A stretch of 64,000 nt of DNA, taken from NCBI RefSeq assembly GCF_002845745.1, contig NZ_PIUM01000016.1, positions 1 through 64,000 of the forward strand, in the 5' to 3' direction. A model generated the notes under the pieces. It saw only the letters and a program-made list of their open reading frames with translations. It ran no database searches and had not been told where the DNA came from. Each line of letters opens with the position of its first letter. Within the stretch, counting starts at the first letter, position 1. The translations under genes were made by a program, and so were the position numbers. Shown here piece by piece: positions 10,447 to 20,403 of this stretch. The DNA comes from Telmatospirillum siberiense. Lineage in GTDB: Bacteria > Pseudomonadota > Alphaproteobacteria > Rhodospirillales > Magnetospirillaceae.

Positions 10447-12543
10447 ATGCCCAAGCGTCACTTGTCTATCCGCACCATCCTCGGCCTGGTTCTTGGAACC
10501 ATGGGCCTGCTTTTGCTGTTGCAAACTTCTGTCACGCTGATCGATTCGGTCGGCAGAAATGCCGATGCGCACCGTGTCGCCCGGCTCGCCTCGGCGAGCC
10601 GCAGCCTTTTCAAGACACTGATGGCGGTCCGTTTGGAGCGGGGTGTGGAAACGGGAAGCCTGGCCGCCGAGGCGACGATCGACACCGCCTCGGAAACCGA
10701 CCTGATGATCTATCGCCGTACGGCGGAAGAAGGATACGCCGAAAGCGTCGCGGCCCTGCAGTCCATCGAGATCACCGGCTTGCCGGCGGTGGTTTCGGCG
10801 CTGCGCTCCACCCATGATACCGTCGCCACGCTCCGCCCGAAAGCCGATGCCGCCGTGCGCCAGGGCAAAGCCGCGCGGGATGCCGCTCTGATCCAGGATT
10901 ATCCGAAAATCACCCAGAACCTTCTCGATGCGGTGATCGCCACCAGCGATCTTCTCGAGGCGTCGATGAAATTGACCGATCCACTGGTCGACCAGTTCCT
11001 GTCCGTGAAAAGAGCGGCATGGACGACACGGCTTTACCTGGGTTCGGCATCGGTCCGCACGCAAACCGCGGTGGCCGGCGGGAAAGCCTGGACACAATCC
11101 GACATGATCGGTTGGCGGGAAGACCGCGCCCGCGCATTGCTTTCCTGGCAACTGGTCAAGGAGGCCGCGGCGCGGGCCGATACGCCGAAAGCGTTGGCAA
11201 CCGGTGTCGGCAAGGCTGAACTGAATTTCTCGGGATCTTTTTACGACGGACAAGTGGCTTTGGCGCAAAAACTGATCGCCGGCGAGGCCCCCGGGATCGC
11301 CATCAACGATCTGCGAAAAGGCGACACCGAGGCCAATGGCCTGGTGGTCGATGTGGTCAATCTGGCCTTGGACCAGATGGTGGCTCGGGCGGATGGCCAG
11401 GCCGGCCTGACCCTGCGCAATCTCATCATCGGCGTCCTTCTGATGGCTGCGGCGCTGTTCCTCTCGGCTTTCGGTTTTCTTATCGTCACGCGGCGAGTGA
11501 GCAGCCCCATCCTTTCCCTGACCACGTTGATCGGCCGCCTGGCCGAACAGGACTATTCGGTCGACATTCCCTCGGGAACGCGCGGCGACGAAATCGGACG
11601 GATGACGCAGGCGCTGATCGTCCTGCGGGAAAATGGCCAGCGCGCCAAAGCCGAGGAAAAGGCCCGCGCCGAGGAACAACGCCAGCAGGCCCAGCGCGCC
11701 GCCGCCCTCGATACCCTCTGTCGGCAGTTCGACAACCGCGTCGGCGGCAATCTCTCGGCCGTCGAACAGGCCGTCGTTCAATTGGTGCATTCCGCCAAGG
11801 TGATGGCCGATACGGCGGAGCATTCCAGCGAGACGTCGGCTTCGGTGGCCGCAGCCGCCCATGAGGCGTCGACCAGCGTCAACACCGTCGCCGCCGCCAC
11901 CGAGGAACTGTCATCATCGGTCGCCGAAATCAGCCGGCAAATGGCTCAGTCGACCGAAATTTCCAACCAGGCCATCGTCAAGGCCGCGACGACCGACCAG
12001 TCGATTTCCGGCCTGTCCACGGCGAGCCAGAAAATCGGTGAGATCATCACTTTGATTCACGATATCGCCAGCCAGACCAACCTGCTGGCCTTGAACGCCA
12101 CCATCGAGGCGGCCCGCGCCGGAGAGGCCGGCAAAGGCTTCGCCGTCGTGGCCTCGGAGGTGAAGTCTCTGGCCACCCAGACGGCCAGGGCCACCGAGGA
12201 GATATCCCAGCAGATCGCCCAGATTCAAAGCATGACCGAAGAGGCCGTCGGTGGTGTTCAGGCCATGTCGGAGGTCATCCGGGAAATGGGCGGCATCACC
12301 ACCGGCATCGCCGCGGCGATCGAGGAACAAGGCGCGGCCACCGGCGAAATCGCCCGCAATGTTCACGAAGTGGCGGAAGCCGCCGGCCGCATCACCCAAC
12401 TGATGGGAGACGTCAGCGACGCCGTTTCGCAATCGCGCTCGGTCGCCGACGAGGTACGCGCCGCGGCCGACAGCATGCATCACCAGTCGACGGACCTGAA
12501 AAGCGAAGTGGCCGGCTTCCTGGATGGGGTGCGGGCCGCCTAG
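10447..12543 (+). CDS. Methyl-accepting chemotaxis protein, paralogue of the one at 298-2397
   Basis: A chemoreceptor of about 698 residues with the same plan as the first in the window: a membrane helix near the N terminus, a roughly 290-residue helical periplasmic domain with a LERG segment, a second membrane helix, HAMP, and a signalling domain with its tip near residue 541. Shared stretches such as EEGYAESV and the DPxVDQxLxVKR pattern show common descent of the sensor domains, but many positions differ, so the ligands may differ too. The ATG at 10447 has GCAGGAA about 7 bases upstream; the ATG at 10432 is an alternative. The upstream region is AT-rich. Confidence 0.92.
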   Translation: MPKRHLSIRTILGLVLGTMGLLLLLQTSVTLIDSVGRNADAHRVARLASASRSLFKTLMAVRLERGVETGSLAAEATIDTASETDLMIYRRTAEEGYAESVAALQSIEITGLPAVVSALRSTHDTVATLRPKADAAVRQGKAARDAALIQDYPKITQNLLDAVIATSDLLEASMKLTDPLVDQFLSVKRAAWTTRLYLGSASVRTQTAVAGGKAWTQSDMIGWREDRARALLSWQLVKEAAARADTPKALATGVGKAELNFSGSFYDGQVALAQKLIAGEAPGIAINDLRKGDTEANGLVVDVVNLALDQMVARADGQAGLTLRNLIIGVLLMAAALFLSAFGFLIVTRRVSSPILSLTTLIGRLAEQDYSVDIPSGTRGDEIGRMTQALIVLRENGQRAKAEEKARAEEQRQQAQRAAALDTLCRQFDNRVGGNLSAVEQAVVQLVHSAKVMADTAEHSSETSASVAAAAHEASTSVNTVAAATEELSSSVAEISRQMAQSTEISNQAIVKAATTDQSISGLSTASQKIGEIITLIHDIASQTNLLALNATIEAARAGEAGKGFAVVASEVKSLATQTARATEEISQQIAQIQSMTEEAVGGVQAMSEVIREMGGITTGIAAAIEEQGAATGEIARNVHEVAEAAGRITQLMGDVSDAVSQSRSVADEVRAAADSMHHQSTDLKSEVAGFLDGVRAA

Positions 12544-12612
12544 GCTTGGGTGACGCTGAAAAAACTCCGTTTTTTCAATTGCTCAAACGCCACTCAGGTA
12601 ATTAGGCAAAAG

Positions 12613-12637
12613 CCCTTCTCCCCTCGTGGGAGAAGGG
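12613..12637. repeat. Palindromic repeat or terminator hairpin
   Basis: A perfect 10-bp stem, CCCTTCTCCC with GGGAGAAGGG, and a 5-base loop, 70 bases after the chemoreceptor stop codon. The same theme recurs at 12867 and 13115, so this is probably a dispersed palindromic (REP-like) unit. It could also end chemoreceptor transcription. Confidence 0.55.
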
Positions 12638-12819
12638 TTGGGATGGGGCATCCCGCCGACAGGCGGAAGAAAACTCTCGGGCTTCGTGCAACTTTCCCCC
12701 TCACCCTCCCGCAATAGCGGCCCCACCCTCTCCCACTTCGTGGGCTACAGCATTCACCCATCTTTTTTTTGATGGAGAAAAATCTGTCGTCCGCGAGCCA
12801 AAGACGAAGCAATCCTGCG

Positions 12820-13181
12820 AGTGGCACCGGCGTCCCTGCCCATATGCGCTAGCATAAGAAAAATCTCCTCTCTCCCGCGGACAAGCGGGAGAGAGGGGGG
12901 CGCATCCCGCATCTTGCTGGATCCGTGGCGCCATTATCGGGAACACAGATGAACAAGATGAACACAGATGGGCACAGATAAAGAAAAAGCTCATCTGTGC
13001 TTATCTGTGTTCATCCCGTTCATCTGTGTTTCTCTGGAAAGGCGTTGGGAGACAGTGTTCTCCCTCTGGTTTTCGCTTCGGATCTTGCCCGCCCTCCCGC
13101 TGACGCGGGCGCCGCCCTCTCCCGCTTTCACGCGGGAGAGGGCTTAAGCTAGCGCCTATGGGCAGGGACGCCGGTGCCACT
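12820..13181. repeat. Nested inverted-repeat (REPIN-like) element of 362 bases
   Basis: The outer arms 12820-12858 and 13143-13181 match as inverted repeats at 37 of 39 positions. Just inside each arm is a perfect hairpin with CTCTCCCGC/GCGGGAGAG stems: 12867-12896 (12-bp stem) and 13115-13142 (11-bp stem). The centre holds a third large inverted repeat. This reads as two copies of one unit of about 70 bases in opposite orientation, the layout of REPIN or BIME elements. No transposase is encoded. Target duplications are not evident. Confidence 0.7.
12942..13030. repeat. Core inverted repeat built of ACAGATGAAC units
   Basis: Two 39-base arms (12942-12980 and 12992-13030) pair at 34 of 39 positions around an 11-base loop. 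Each arm is itself built from short direct repeats of the type GAACACAGATG. Similar ACAGATGAACACAGAT strings occur as dispersed intergenic repeats in many bacteria. It could form a very strong cruciform or RNA hairpin. Confidence 0.65.
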
Positions 13182-13376
13182 GTTTTATCCAAGGCTGGCA
13201 ATGCACTGATAAAACTACGAAATTTGAGATGTGTGAATCCGGTAGCACTGCGTGGGCGAGGGATATGGCGGTGAAGATCGCCGCTTTTGCCCCTCTTACC
13301 CGCTCGGGCTGACGAGCGCGATTCAATCTAAACAATACGGATACTCCAACGCCCCCTCCCTTCCGATCCGCACGCC

Positions 13377-15008
13377 CTAATCGAACGACGGCAGACGGAA
13401 GCCCTCGGGAACCAGGATGGTGTTCTGCGGCGCCGCCACCGGATCGGCATGCGGATAGTCGAGGGTATAGTGCAACCCCCGGCTTTCCCGGCGGGCCATG
13501 GCCGAACGGATGATCAGTTCGGCCACCAAGGCCAGGTTGCGGAGTTCGAGAAGGTCGTTGCCGACGCGGAATTTACCGTAATATTCGGCGATCTCGGCCC
13601 GCAGCATGTCGACGCGATGACGGGCCCGTTCCAGCCGTTTTCCGGAACGGACAATCCCCACGTAATCCCACATGAAACGCCGCAATTCGTCCCAGTTGTG
13701 GGCGACGACCACCTCGTCGTCGGAATCCGTGACCCAGCTTTCGTCCCAGGCAGGCACGTCCGACGGAACCGGCAGCGAGGGCAGCCGACCCGTAATGTCG
13801 GCCGCGGCCGAGGCCCCGTACACCAGGCATTCGAGAAGCGAATTGCTGGCCATGCGGTTGGCCCCGTGCAACCCGGTGAAGGAGACCTCGCCGACCGCGT
13901 AAAGACCGGGAACGTCCGTCCGGCCGTGCTCGTCGATCATCACCCCGCCACAGGTATAGTGGGCGGCCGGCACCACGGGCATCGGCTGACGCGTGATATC
14001 GATGCCCAATTCCAGACATTTGGCGTGGATGGTCGGGAAATGAGCGATGATGAAATCGGCCGGCTGATGGCTGATGTCGAGATGGACGCATTCGATCCCG
14101 AGACGCTTGATCTCGTGATCGATGGCCCGGGCCACCACATCGCGCGGGGCCAGTTCGGCCCGCTCGTCGAAACGCGGCATGAAACGCTCGCCGTTGGGCA
14201 GCAGCAGACGCCCCCCCTCGCCGCGCACCGCCTCGGAAATCAGAAAGGACTTGGCTTGCGGATGGTATAGGCAGGTCGGATGGAACTGCATGAATTCCAG
14301 ATTGGCCACGCGGCAGCCCGCCCGCCATGCCATGGCGATCCCGTCGCCCGTGCAGGCGTCTGGATTCGAGGAATAAAGATAAACCTTGCTGGCCCCGCCG
14401 GTGGCCAGCACCACGACGCGGGCGCGAAACAAGGTGACGACCCCGCTCCGACGGTCCAGCGCATAGGCGCCGACGCAGCGTCCGAACCTGCCGTCGTCCA
14501 GCTTCTCGCGAACCAGATCGATGGCCAGATGAAAATCGTAGATGGCGACGTTGGAGCTGCCCCGGATCCGCTTCTCCAGCGTCGTCTCGACCGCCCGGCC
14601 GGTGGCATCGGCGGCATGGATGATACGCCGCCGGGAATGCCCGCCCTCGCGCGTCAGATGGTAGGGCAGATTTCCGTCGCCACCGGGCTCGGCCCGGGTG
14701 AACTCGACCCCATAACCGATCAGTTTTTCGATGGCTTTCCTGGCATTTTCCACGACGAAACGTACCGCCACCGGATCGCATAGGCCGTCGCCGGCCACCA
14801 GGGTGTCCGAGATATGCAGTTCGGTCGAATCGGCGGTATCGAGCACGGCGGCGATGCCGCCCTGGGCGTAGTAGGTGCTGCCTTCCGCCAATTCGCCCTT
14901 CGACAAAAGAGCGACACGCACGTCGGGAGCCAGTTGCAGGGCCGTTGTCAGACCGCCGGCGCCGCTGCCGATGACCAGAACATCACAATCGACGATGGGA
15001 CCGCTCAT
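13377..15008 (-). CDS. nadB: L-aspartate oxidase NadB
   Basis: NadB oxidises L-aspartate to iminoaspartate, the first step of de novo NAD synthesis, and hands it to NadA. The 543-residue protein has the FAD motif [14 protein letters not shown] near its start, the YYAQGGIAA active-site strand, the FHPTCLY segment and the [21 protein letters not shown]-type FAD signature. Length is normal. The ATG at 15008 overlaps the nadC stop as ATGA with GGAGG just upstream, indicating translational coupling. It is the last gene of nadA-nadC-nadB. Confidence 0.97.
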   Translation of the reverse strand: MSGPIVDCDVLVIGSGAGGLTTALQLAPDVRVALLSKGELAEGSTYYAQGGIAAVLDTADSTELHISDTLVAGDGLCDPVAVRFVVENARKAIEKLIGYGVEFTRAEPGGDGNLPYHLTREGGHSRRRIIHAADATGRAVETTLEKRIRGSSNVAIYDFHLAIDLVREKLDDGRFGRCVGAYALDRRSGVVTLFRARVVVLATGGASKVYLYSSNPDACTGDGIAMAWRAGCRVANLEFMQFHPTCLYHPQAKSFLISEAVRGEGGRLLLPNGERFMPRFDERAELAPRDVVARAIDHEIKRLGIECVHLDISHQPADFIIAHFPTIHAKCLELGIDITRQPMPVVPAAHYTCGGVMIDEHGRTDVPGLYAVGEVSFTGLHGANRMASNSLLECLVYGASAAADITGRLPSLPVPSDVPAWDESWVTDSDDEVVVAHNWDELRRFMWDYVGIVRSGKRLERARHRVDMLRAEIAEYYGKFRVGNDLLELRNLALVAELIIRSAMARRESRGLHYTLDYPHADPVAAPQNTILVPEGFRLPSFD

Positions 15009-15859
15009 TCGGCGTCCTCCCAATCGAGACCGATGTCGACCGCCGGCGCCGATTGGGTCAGCCGGCCGACCGAAATGAAATCCACACCGCTTTCGGCGAT
15101 GGAGCGGATGGTCTCGAAGGTGACCCCGCCCGAGGCTTCCGTCCTGGCCCTGCCGCCGATGATTCCAACCGCCCGCCGCAGCATGTCGGGAGGCATGTTG
15201 TCGAGCAGAATGATGTCGGCGCCTGCAAGCACCGCTTCACTCACTTGTTCCAAGGTATCGCACTCCACCTCGATGTTGCCGGTCGCGGCGGTTTTGGCGC
15301 GGCGAACCGCCTCGGCCACCGATCCGCAAACAGCGATATGATTGTCCTTGATGAGAACCCCGTCATAGAGTCCCATCCGATGATTCCTGGCGCCGCCCAT
15401 CCGGGTGGCGTATTTGGCCGCCTGGCGCAGGCCCGGAATGGTCTTGCGGGTATCGAGCAACACCGCTCCCGTGCCGGCGATGGCATCGACATATCGCCGC
15501 GTCAGCGTGGCGATCCCGGAAAGATGTTGGAGCAGATTGAGCGCCGTGCGCTCGGCGGTCAGCAGCCCGCGAGCCGGGCCGGCCATCCTGGCCAGCACCG
15601 TTCCGGCGAGCACATATTCGCCATCGACCGCCTCCATGGTGAAACTGGCCTTCGGCACGACGCGATGGAAAACCTCGGCGGCGAAAGGCAGGCCGGCGAC
15701 CACCATCGGTTCGCGCGCGGCCATCACACCGGCAAAAGACAGATCGGCGGGAATGACCGACGAACTCGTGACGTCACCGGGCCCGATATCCTCGGCCAGG
15801 GCGGCATCGATCACCTGCGAAATCGCAGAGTGCAGATCAGGCTGATTGCGCGGGGGCAT
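15005..15859 (-). CDS. nadC: Nicotinate-nucleotide pyrophosphorylase (carboxylating) NadC
   Basis: NadC converts quinolinate and PRPP to nicotinate mononucleotide with loss of carbon dioxide. The 284-residue protein has the N-terminal DIGPGDVTS signature and the TRKTIPGLR...[16 protein letters not shown] core that binds quinolinate and phosphate, followed by KDNHI. Its start overlaps the end of nadA by 23 bases and its stop overlaps the nadB start. The operon is therefore tightly packed and likely translationally coupled. Confidence 0.97.
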   Translation of the reverse strand: MPPRNQPDLHSAISQVIDAALAEDIGPGDVTSSSVIPADLSFAGVMAAREPMVVAGLPFAAEVFHRVVPKASFTMEAVDGEYVLAGTVLARMAGPARGLLTAERTALNLLQHLSGIATLTRRYVDAIAGTGAVLLDTRKTIPGLRQAAKYATRMGGARNHRMGLYDGVLIKDNHIAVCGSVAEAVRRAKTAATGNIEVECDTLEQVSEAVLAGADIILLDNMPPDMLRRAVGIIGGRARTEASGGVTFETIRSIAESGVDFISVGRLTQSAPAVDIGLDWEDAE

Positions 15860-16847
15860 TCACGTTCACCGACATGTCGAGCATGCGCTGCAAAGGTTTC
15901 AAGGCGGCCTGACGGAGATCCTCGGGAAGCTCGATACGGGGCGCGTCGTTGAGCAGGCAGAGATAAATTTTTTCCAGAGTGTTTCTGGCCATGAAGGGAC
16001 AACGGGCGCAATCGCAACTGCCATCCATGCCGACGGCGGCGATGAAGGTCTTGTCTGGCGCCGCCTTCTGCATCTGATGGATGATGTGCGGTTCGGTTGC
16101 GATAATGAACTCCTTCGCCGCGCTAGCCAGAACGAAATCGAGAATAGCGCGGGTCGAGCCGACGTGATCGGCGTGGCGCAGGATGCCTTCCGGACATTCG
16201 GGATGGGCGGCGACAAGCGCTTGGGGATGGCGCGCGCGCAACTTTACCAGTTCCCGCTCGGAAAATTGTTCGTGGATGATGCAGCTTCCCGGCCACAACG
16301 TCATCTTTCGGCCGCTTTTCTTGGCCAGGTAAGCCCCCAAATGCCGGTCCGGAGCGAACACTATCGGCTGATCGGCCGGCAACTGCGCGAGAATGGCCTC
16401 GGCATTCGACGAGGTGACGATGATGTCGGACAAAGCCTTCACTTCGGCCGAGCAATTGATGTAAGTCAGCGCCAAGTGATCGGGATGCAGCTCTCGAAAC
16501 CGGCGGAATGCCTCGGGCTTGCAGGAGTCCTCAAGCGAACAGCCGGCTTCGGCGTCGGGAATCAACACTGTTTTGCCGGGACTGACGATTTTCGCCACCT
16601 CCCCCATGAAACGAACACCGCAAAAGACGATCACCTCGGCGTCCGTGGCCGCCGCCTTGCGCGACAGATCAAGTGAATCACCGACAAAATCGGCCAGATC
16701 CTGGATTTCGCCATCCTGGTAATAATGGGCGAGAATCACGGCTTTGCGTTGCCGGCGCAAACGCTCGATTTCACCATACAGATCGATCGTCGGATCGAGC
16801 CTGTCGCCGCTAAGGGCCTCGCGGCCGGGCAATATCACCGTTTCCAC
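15837..16847 (-). CDS. nadA: Quinolinate synthase NadA
   Basis: NadA condenses iminoaspartate with dihydroxyacetone phosphate to quinolinate using a 4Fe-4S cluster. The expected three cluster cysteines are visible in the contexts YINCSAEVKA, HPECPEG and CARCPFM. Other family marks are ILAHYYQ near the N terminus and the VTSSNA stretch. The start is chosen as GTG at 16847, which has GAGGAG eight bases upstream and gives 336 residues. An ATG at 16895 would add 16 residues but lacks a ribosome site. It is first in the nadA-nadC-nadB operon. Confidence 0.95.
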   Translation of the reverse strand: METVILPGREALSGDRLDPTIDLYGEIERLRRQRKAVILAHYYQDGEIQDLADFVGDSLDLSRKAAATDAEVIVFCGVRFMGEVAKIVSPGKTVLIPDAEAGCSLEDSCKPEAFRRFRELHPDHLALTYINCSAEVKALSDIIVTSSNAEAILAQLPADQPIVFAPDRHLGAYLAKKSGRKMTLWPGSCIIHEQFSERELVKLRARHPQALVAAHPECPEGILRHADHVGSTRAILDFVLASAAKEFIIATEPHIIHQMQKAAPDKTFIAAVGMDGSCDCARCPFMARNTLEKIYLCLLNDAPRIELPEDLRQAALKPLQRMLDMSVNVNAPAQSA

Positions 16848-17142
16848 TATCGACACTCCTCGATCCGGTCGCAAAACCGCGCCGGGCGGCGCCATTCGTC
16901 GGAGCGGAGGTCTTTGACATGCCGCTCATCGATCCGCATGACGGGAAAAACAGCGCCTTCGACGAGGCGCCGAACCGATGCTAGTGCGTTTTTCCGCCAG
17001 TTTCATCCGGCTTTCACGTTTCTTTCCATGCAGGGGAGATCATCGAATGCGGCACTCCCAACCCAGGGAGCAATAGTGTTTACTTGCAGCTATCGACGGT
17101 TATCAACGCCATGCGAACACAGTCATAACCTAGGAGCTTTCG
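16848..17142. other. Divergent spacer upstream of the nad operon
   Basis: About 295 bases between nadA and the divergent secreted-protein gene. It must hold the nad promoter. I see no convincing NrtR, NadQ or NiaR operator and no other structure. Confidence 0.4.
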
Positions 17143-18183
17143 GTGTCTTTCGTCGCACGTTTCGTTTCGGCCGTTCTTTCGGTGGTGATGCTCGGCGTCG
17201 GGCCCGCCCTGGCCGACAATCCGTTCGGAGTCATGCTCTGGCCGAAGGGGAGCGATGACCTGTCGCTGGTCGCCGCCAGGGCGAAAGGTCTCGGGGTGGG
17301 CTGGCTGCGGCCCCCCGCCGTGTTCATCGACCGCTGGCAAAGCGGAAGCTCCTGCCCGATCTGTTCCGAACCCGCCCGCGCCGGGCTCGACGTGGCATTG
17401 ACGGTGCGTAATGGCGGTTGGGATTACACGCCGCGCCGCCCGTCCACGGCCCCGACCGACATGGAGGCCTATAAGCAGACCCTGACCTCGATCCTGAATG
17501 CGTGGAAGCCCAAGATACTGGTCGTGGAAAACGAGGAAAACAACCCACAGTTTTATCGCGCCGGGGCGACGCCGAGCGAAAATCTGGCTGCTTATGGACG
17601 CGAACTGACAACGGCCTGCTCCGTCGCCCACGCCCAGGGCATCGCCTGCACCAATGGAGGTTTGTCAAGCGAGGCCGCATCGGCAGTCACCTGGTTCACC
17701 ATGCTGGAACGCGGAGCATCCGAAACGGCGTGCGGATTCGCCAAACGGGCCTTTTCAGGGACCAATGGCGGACCAACCGCCGAAACCCTGTGTCAATATC
17801 GCACGTCGGCCGACGTGCCGGCCGACGTCAAAACGGCCCTTCTGCGTGACGGCGAGCAAATGCTCGCCTTCTACAAGGCGGCTCCCATCGACATGGTCAA
17901 TCTGCACTGGTTTGGCCGCGACGCCGCCGTTCTCGCCAACATCGCCGATGTGGTCGCGCATGCCAGCGGTAAACCGGTGATGAGCAACGAACTCGGCCAA
18001 TGGCGCTGGGACGCCGACCCGCTCAATGTCCGCCCCTTGCTGCGCGCCGCCTTTGCCGCCGGCGTCCGCCCGGCAATCTGGTTCAGCATCGATACCCCTT
18101 CAACGCTATCCCTGTTCGAGGAAGACGGTTCGTTGCGGCAAACCGGACGGGAATTCGCCCATCAGATGTCGGGACGCAAATAG
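17143..18183 (+). CDS. Secreted TIM-barrel-like protein, possible glycoside hydrolase
   Basis: A 346-residue protein starting at GTG with TAGGAG eight bases upstream. Residues 1-24 form a signal peptide ending in ALA before DNPFGVMLW. The mature part has the alternating pattern of a beta/alpha barrel. Two acidic motifs sit where a retaining glycosidase would carry its catalytic pair: VVENEENNPQF at about 126-136 and MSNELGQW at about 280-287. That reading is inference, and no family could be assigned with certainty. Several cysteines suggest disulfides in the periplasm. The gene stands alone, convergent with an SDR across a strong hairpin. Confidence 0.6.
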   Translation: MSFVARFVSAVLSVVMLGVGPALADNPFGVMLWPKGSDDLSLVAARAKGLGVGWLRPPAVFIDRWQSGSSCPICSEPARAGLDVALTVRNGGWDYTPRRPSTAPTDMEAYKQTLTSILNAWKPKILVVENEENNPQFYRAGATPSENLAAYGRELTTACSVAHAQGIACTNGGLSSEAASAVTWFTMLERGASETACGFAKRAFSGTNGGPTAETLCQYRTSADVPADVKTALLRDGEQMLAFYKAAPIDMVNLHWFGRDAAVLANIADVVAHASGKPVMSNELGQWRWDADPLNVRPLLRAAFAAGVRPAIWFSIDTPSTLSLFEEDGSLRQTGREFAHQMSGRK

Positions 18184-18218
18184 AGCATCCGAGCGTCAAA
18201 TCTGACGCTCGGATGCTC
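18183..18218. terminator. Bidirectional hairpin between convergent genes
   Basis: A perfect 16-bp inverted repeat with a 4-base loop starts at the final base of the secreted-protein stop codon, between two convergent genes. There is no T run on either side, so it is either a factor-dependent terminator structure or an mRNA-end stabiliser for both transcripts. Confidence 0.6.
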
Positions 18219-18247
18219 CGGAAGTGGCCAGTGAGAGGGCACCGCGG

Positions 18248-19093
18248 TCAGTCCTCCCGGGGAAAATCGGTGCCCAGGCTGGTGCTCCGCCATTTCTCCA
18301 ACTCGGTGGAAAATTCCGAGATCTTGCTTTTCACCGCGTCGAAGGCCGGACGCCCCAGCACGAGATGCAAAGGTGAATTGGGTGTCTCGACGGCGACGAT
18401 GATCGCCTCGGCGGCACGAGCCGGATCGCCGGGCTGCTTTCCGCTGTAGCCGCTGATCATTTCTCGGCGGGCACCGGCGGTCTCGGCATAGTCGCCGATG
18501 ACCACCTTGGGCGTCCGCAAATTGCGACCGGCCCATTCGGTACGGAACGGCCCCGGTTCGACGATGGTCACCCGGATGCCGAGCGGTTGCGCCTCCTTGG
18601 CCAAAGCCTCCGACAGCCCCTCGACGGCAAATTTGGTGGCATTGTAATAGCCGATCCCGGGAAAACCAATCAGGCCACCGACCGAGGAGATATTGACGAC
18701 ATGTCCCTTGCGCCGCTTGCGCATCCCCGGCAGCACCGCCTTGGTCAAGGCGATCAGCCCGAAGACGTTGGCCTCGAACATGGCGCGAACCTCGGCGTCC
18801 TCGCCTTCCTCAAGCGCCGCCAGATAACCGTAACCGGCATTGTTCACCAGCACGTCGATTCGACCGAATTTTTCCTCGGCCTGCCGGACGACCGCCGCGA
18901 CCTGGTCGGCGCGCGTCACGTCGAGGGCCGTCACCAGCGCCAGCTTCGGATAGTCGCGGGCGAAATCCTTTACGGTCTCAAGGCTGCGGGCGGTAACCAC
19001 CACCCGTTGACCTCGCCGCAGTACCGCAGCCGCCAGTTCCCGCCCGAATCCACTCGAACACCCGCTGATCAGCCAAACCGCCGAATCGGCCAT
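18248..19093 (-). CDS. Short-chain dehydrogenase/reductase
   Basis: A classical SDR of 281 residues. The cofactor motif is SGCSSGFGREL near the N terminus, with VTARS after the second strand, which favours NADP. The NNAGYG segment and the catalytic pair YNATK are present. This glycine-rich motif variant is common in SDRs of unknown substrate. The ATG at 19093 has GGGAGG eight bases upstream; the frame remains open further upstream, but that part is not conserved-looking. No operon partner is seen. The substrate is unknown. Confidence 0.88.
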   Translation of the reverse strand: MADSAVWLISGCSSGFGRELAAAVLRRGQRVVVTARSLETVKDFARDYPKLALVTALDVTRADQVAAVVRQAEEKFGRIDVLVNNAGYGYLAALEEGEDAEVRAMFEANVFGLIALTKAVLPGMRKRRKGHVVNISSVGGLIGFPGIGYYNATKFAVEGLSEALAKEAQPLGIRVTIVEPGPFRTEWAGRNLRTPKVVIGDYAETAGARREMISGYSGKQPGDPARAAEAIIVAVETPNSPLHLVLGRPAFDAVKSKISEFSTELEKWRSTSLGTDFPRED

Positions 19094-19404
19094 GACGAAC
19101 CTCCCGTTGATTTTCACAGACCCTTCATCTTGCGACAGTGAACCACCGCAGACGGATTTCGTCGACACTCTCCCTTCCGGACCGAAAAGGCCCCCAGCCG
19201 TCCGACGACAGGCGCGACGCCATTAACGATAAATATATGATTTAATTACACATCCATTGGTTGCGTGAAAAACCACAACCCTAGATTTATTTTTTTTCAT
19301 AAAATTTGCCTGATTTTTTATCCTTATCCGTACTAACAACATGAAGTGCTTCGTCATCGGATCGAACGAACTTTTTTTTTGGCGTATCGCCAGCGGAGGG
19401 AAGC
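19094..19404. other. AT-rich region upstream of the flagellin gene
   Basis: About 310 bases, strongly AT-rich between about 19220 and 19380, with several T runs including a nine- to ten-base one at about 19371-19380. It must hold the flagellin promoter. I could not find a good match to sigma-54 (GG-N10-GC) or sigma-28 consensus. Confidence 0.4.
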
Positions 19405-20232
19405 ATGCCCGTCATATCCACGAATAACGCCGCCAACGCTTCGTTAAATTATCTGAACAACAACTCGTCCAAAGAGACCAATCTTCTGTCCCAGTTGGCC
19501 AGCGGCGGGCGCATCGTGCAGGCGTCCGACGACGCCGCCGGCCTCGCCATCGGCACCCAGTTGCAAGCCAGCGTCACCGTTTATAACCAGGATGCGACCA
19601 ACGTCAGCCAAGGCACCGCCATCCTGCAGTCGGCCGACGGCGCCCTGGCGCAGATCAGCAACGTCCTCCAGCGCATGATGGCGCTGGCCACCGAGGCCGC
19701 GTCCGGTCAGGTTACCAACAGTCAGCGCTCCGAAGACATCAATACGGAATATGTGCAACTCAAGAGCGAGATCAGCAGCATCGTCAGCAGCACCACTTAT
19801 GCCGGCAAGACTCTGCTCTCCGGCTCCTTCCTCAGCAACGTGAAATTCCTCGTCGGCACCCTGTCGTCCAACTTCATCACCATTTCGGTAGCCTCGGTTT
19901 CCGTCGCGGGTCTGCTGGGTTCCAGCGGTTCGACGGTAAGCACGGCAGCCACGGCATTGGGCGCGATCAACAAAATCAACTCGGCGATCAATACGATCAC
20001 CAAGGACCGTGCCAAGATCGGTGCTTATGAATCGCAGTTTTCCTTCAGCAGCCAGGTCATCGCCACCAACACGCAGAACATCTCAGCGGCCGCCTCGGTG
20101 GTTCTCGACGCCGACGTCGCCTCGGTGAAGTCGCAGTTGTCCTCGGTCGACGTGAAGACCCAGGCTTCCGTCGCCGCCCTGACCCAGGCCGCCCAGTTGC
20201 CGTCGGAATTGCTGAAGCTGATCCAATCCTAA
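19405..20232 (+). CDS. Flagellin
   Basis: A short flagellin of 275 residues: conserved N-terminal D0/D1 helices from ISTNNAANASLNYL through QASDDAAGLAIG, a small central region of about 60 residues, and a C-terminal D1/D0 helix set including an IGAYESQF stretch. The lack of a large central D2/D3 domain is usual for alphaproteobacterial flagellins. The central region is rich in Ser and Thr, which are possible glycosylation sites. GGAGGG precedes the ATG. It stands alone here with no chaperone or assembly genes beside it, so it may be one of several flagellins. Confidence 0.93.
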   Translation: MPVISTNNAANASLNYLNNNSSKETNLLSQLASGGRIVQASDDAAGLAIGTQLQASVTVYNQDATNVSQGTAILQSADGALAQISNVLQRMMALATEAASGQVTNSQRSEDINTEYVQLKSEISSIVSSTTYAGKTLLSGSFLSNVKFLVGTLSSNFITISVASVSVAGLLGSSGSTVSTAATALGAINKINSAINTITKDRAKIGAYESQFSFSSQVIATNTQNISAAASVVLDADVASVKSQLSSVDVKTQASVAALTQAAQLPSELLKLIQS

Positions 20233-20276
20233 CCGCGACGACCTCAAGGGCATGCTGAAAAGGGGTTGAAGCGGGA

Positions 20277-20313
20277 CCGGCGGCAACGTATCGGAGGGTT
20301 GCCGCCGGTTTTT
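20277..20313 (+). terminator. Rho-independent terminator of the flagellin gene
   Basis: A perfect 11-bp GC-rich stem (CCGGCGGCAAC with GTTGCCGCCGG), a 10-base loop, then TTTTT, 45 bases after the flagellin stop. This is the clearest intrinsic terminator in the window. Confidence 0.85.
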
Positions 20314-20403
20314 CCCTTGAAGACTTTCTGTCACAGAACCTTCGCTTCACCGGCCGGAGGTCCGCCTCTACGATCTTCCAGTTTCACTGGGGATTTCAAC
20401 ATC

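Larger units (their letters stand above)
12544..13376. other. Long repeat-rich intergenic region
   Basis: About 830 bases without a credible gene. It contains several palindromes of the form CCCTCTCCC...GGGAGAGGG, a nested inverted-repeat element (12820-13181) and a core of ACAGATGAACACAGATG repeats, each listed separately. The last 190 bases (13182-13376), beyond the nadB stop, show nothing recognisable. Confidence 0.8.

Noticed and set aside
12604-13182. Repeats that might be a CRISPR array
   Set aside because: The repeats are palindromes in opposite orientations with irregular spacing, there are no uniform spacers and no cas genes.
19200-19404. Sigma-54 or sigma-28 flagellar promoter for the flagellin gene
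   Set aside because: No GG-N10-GC pair or TAAA-N15-GCCGATAA match with acceptable spacing was found by eye.
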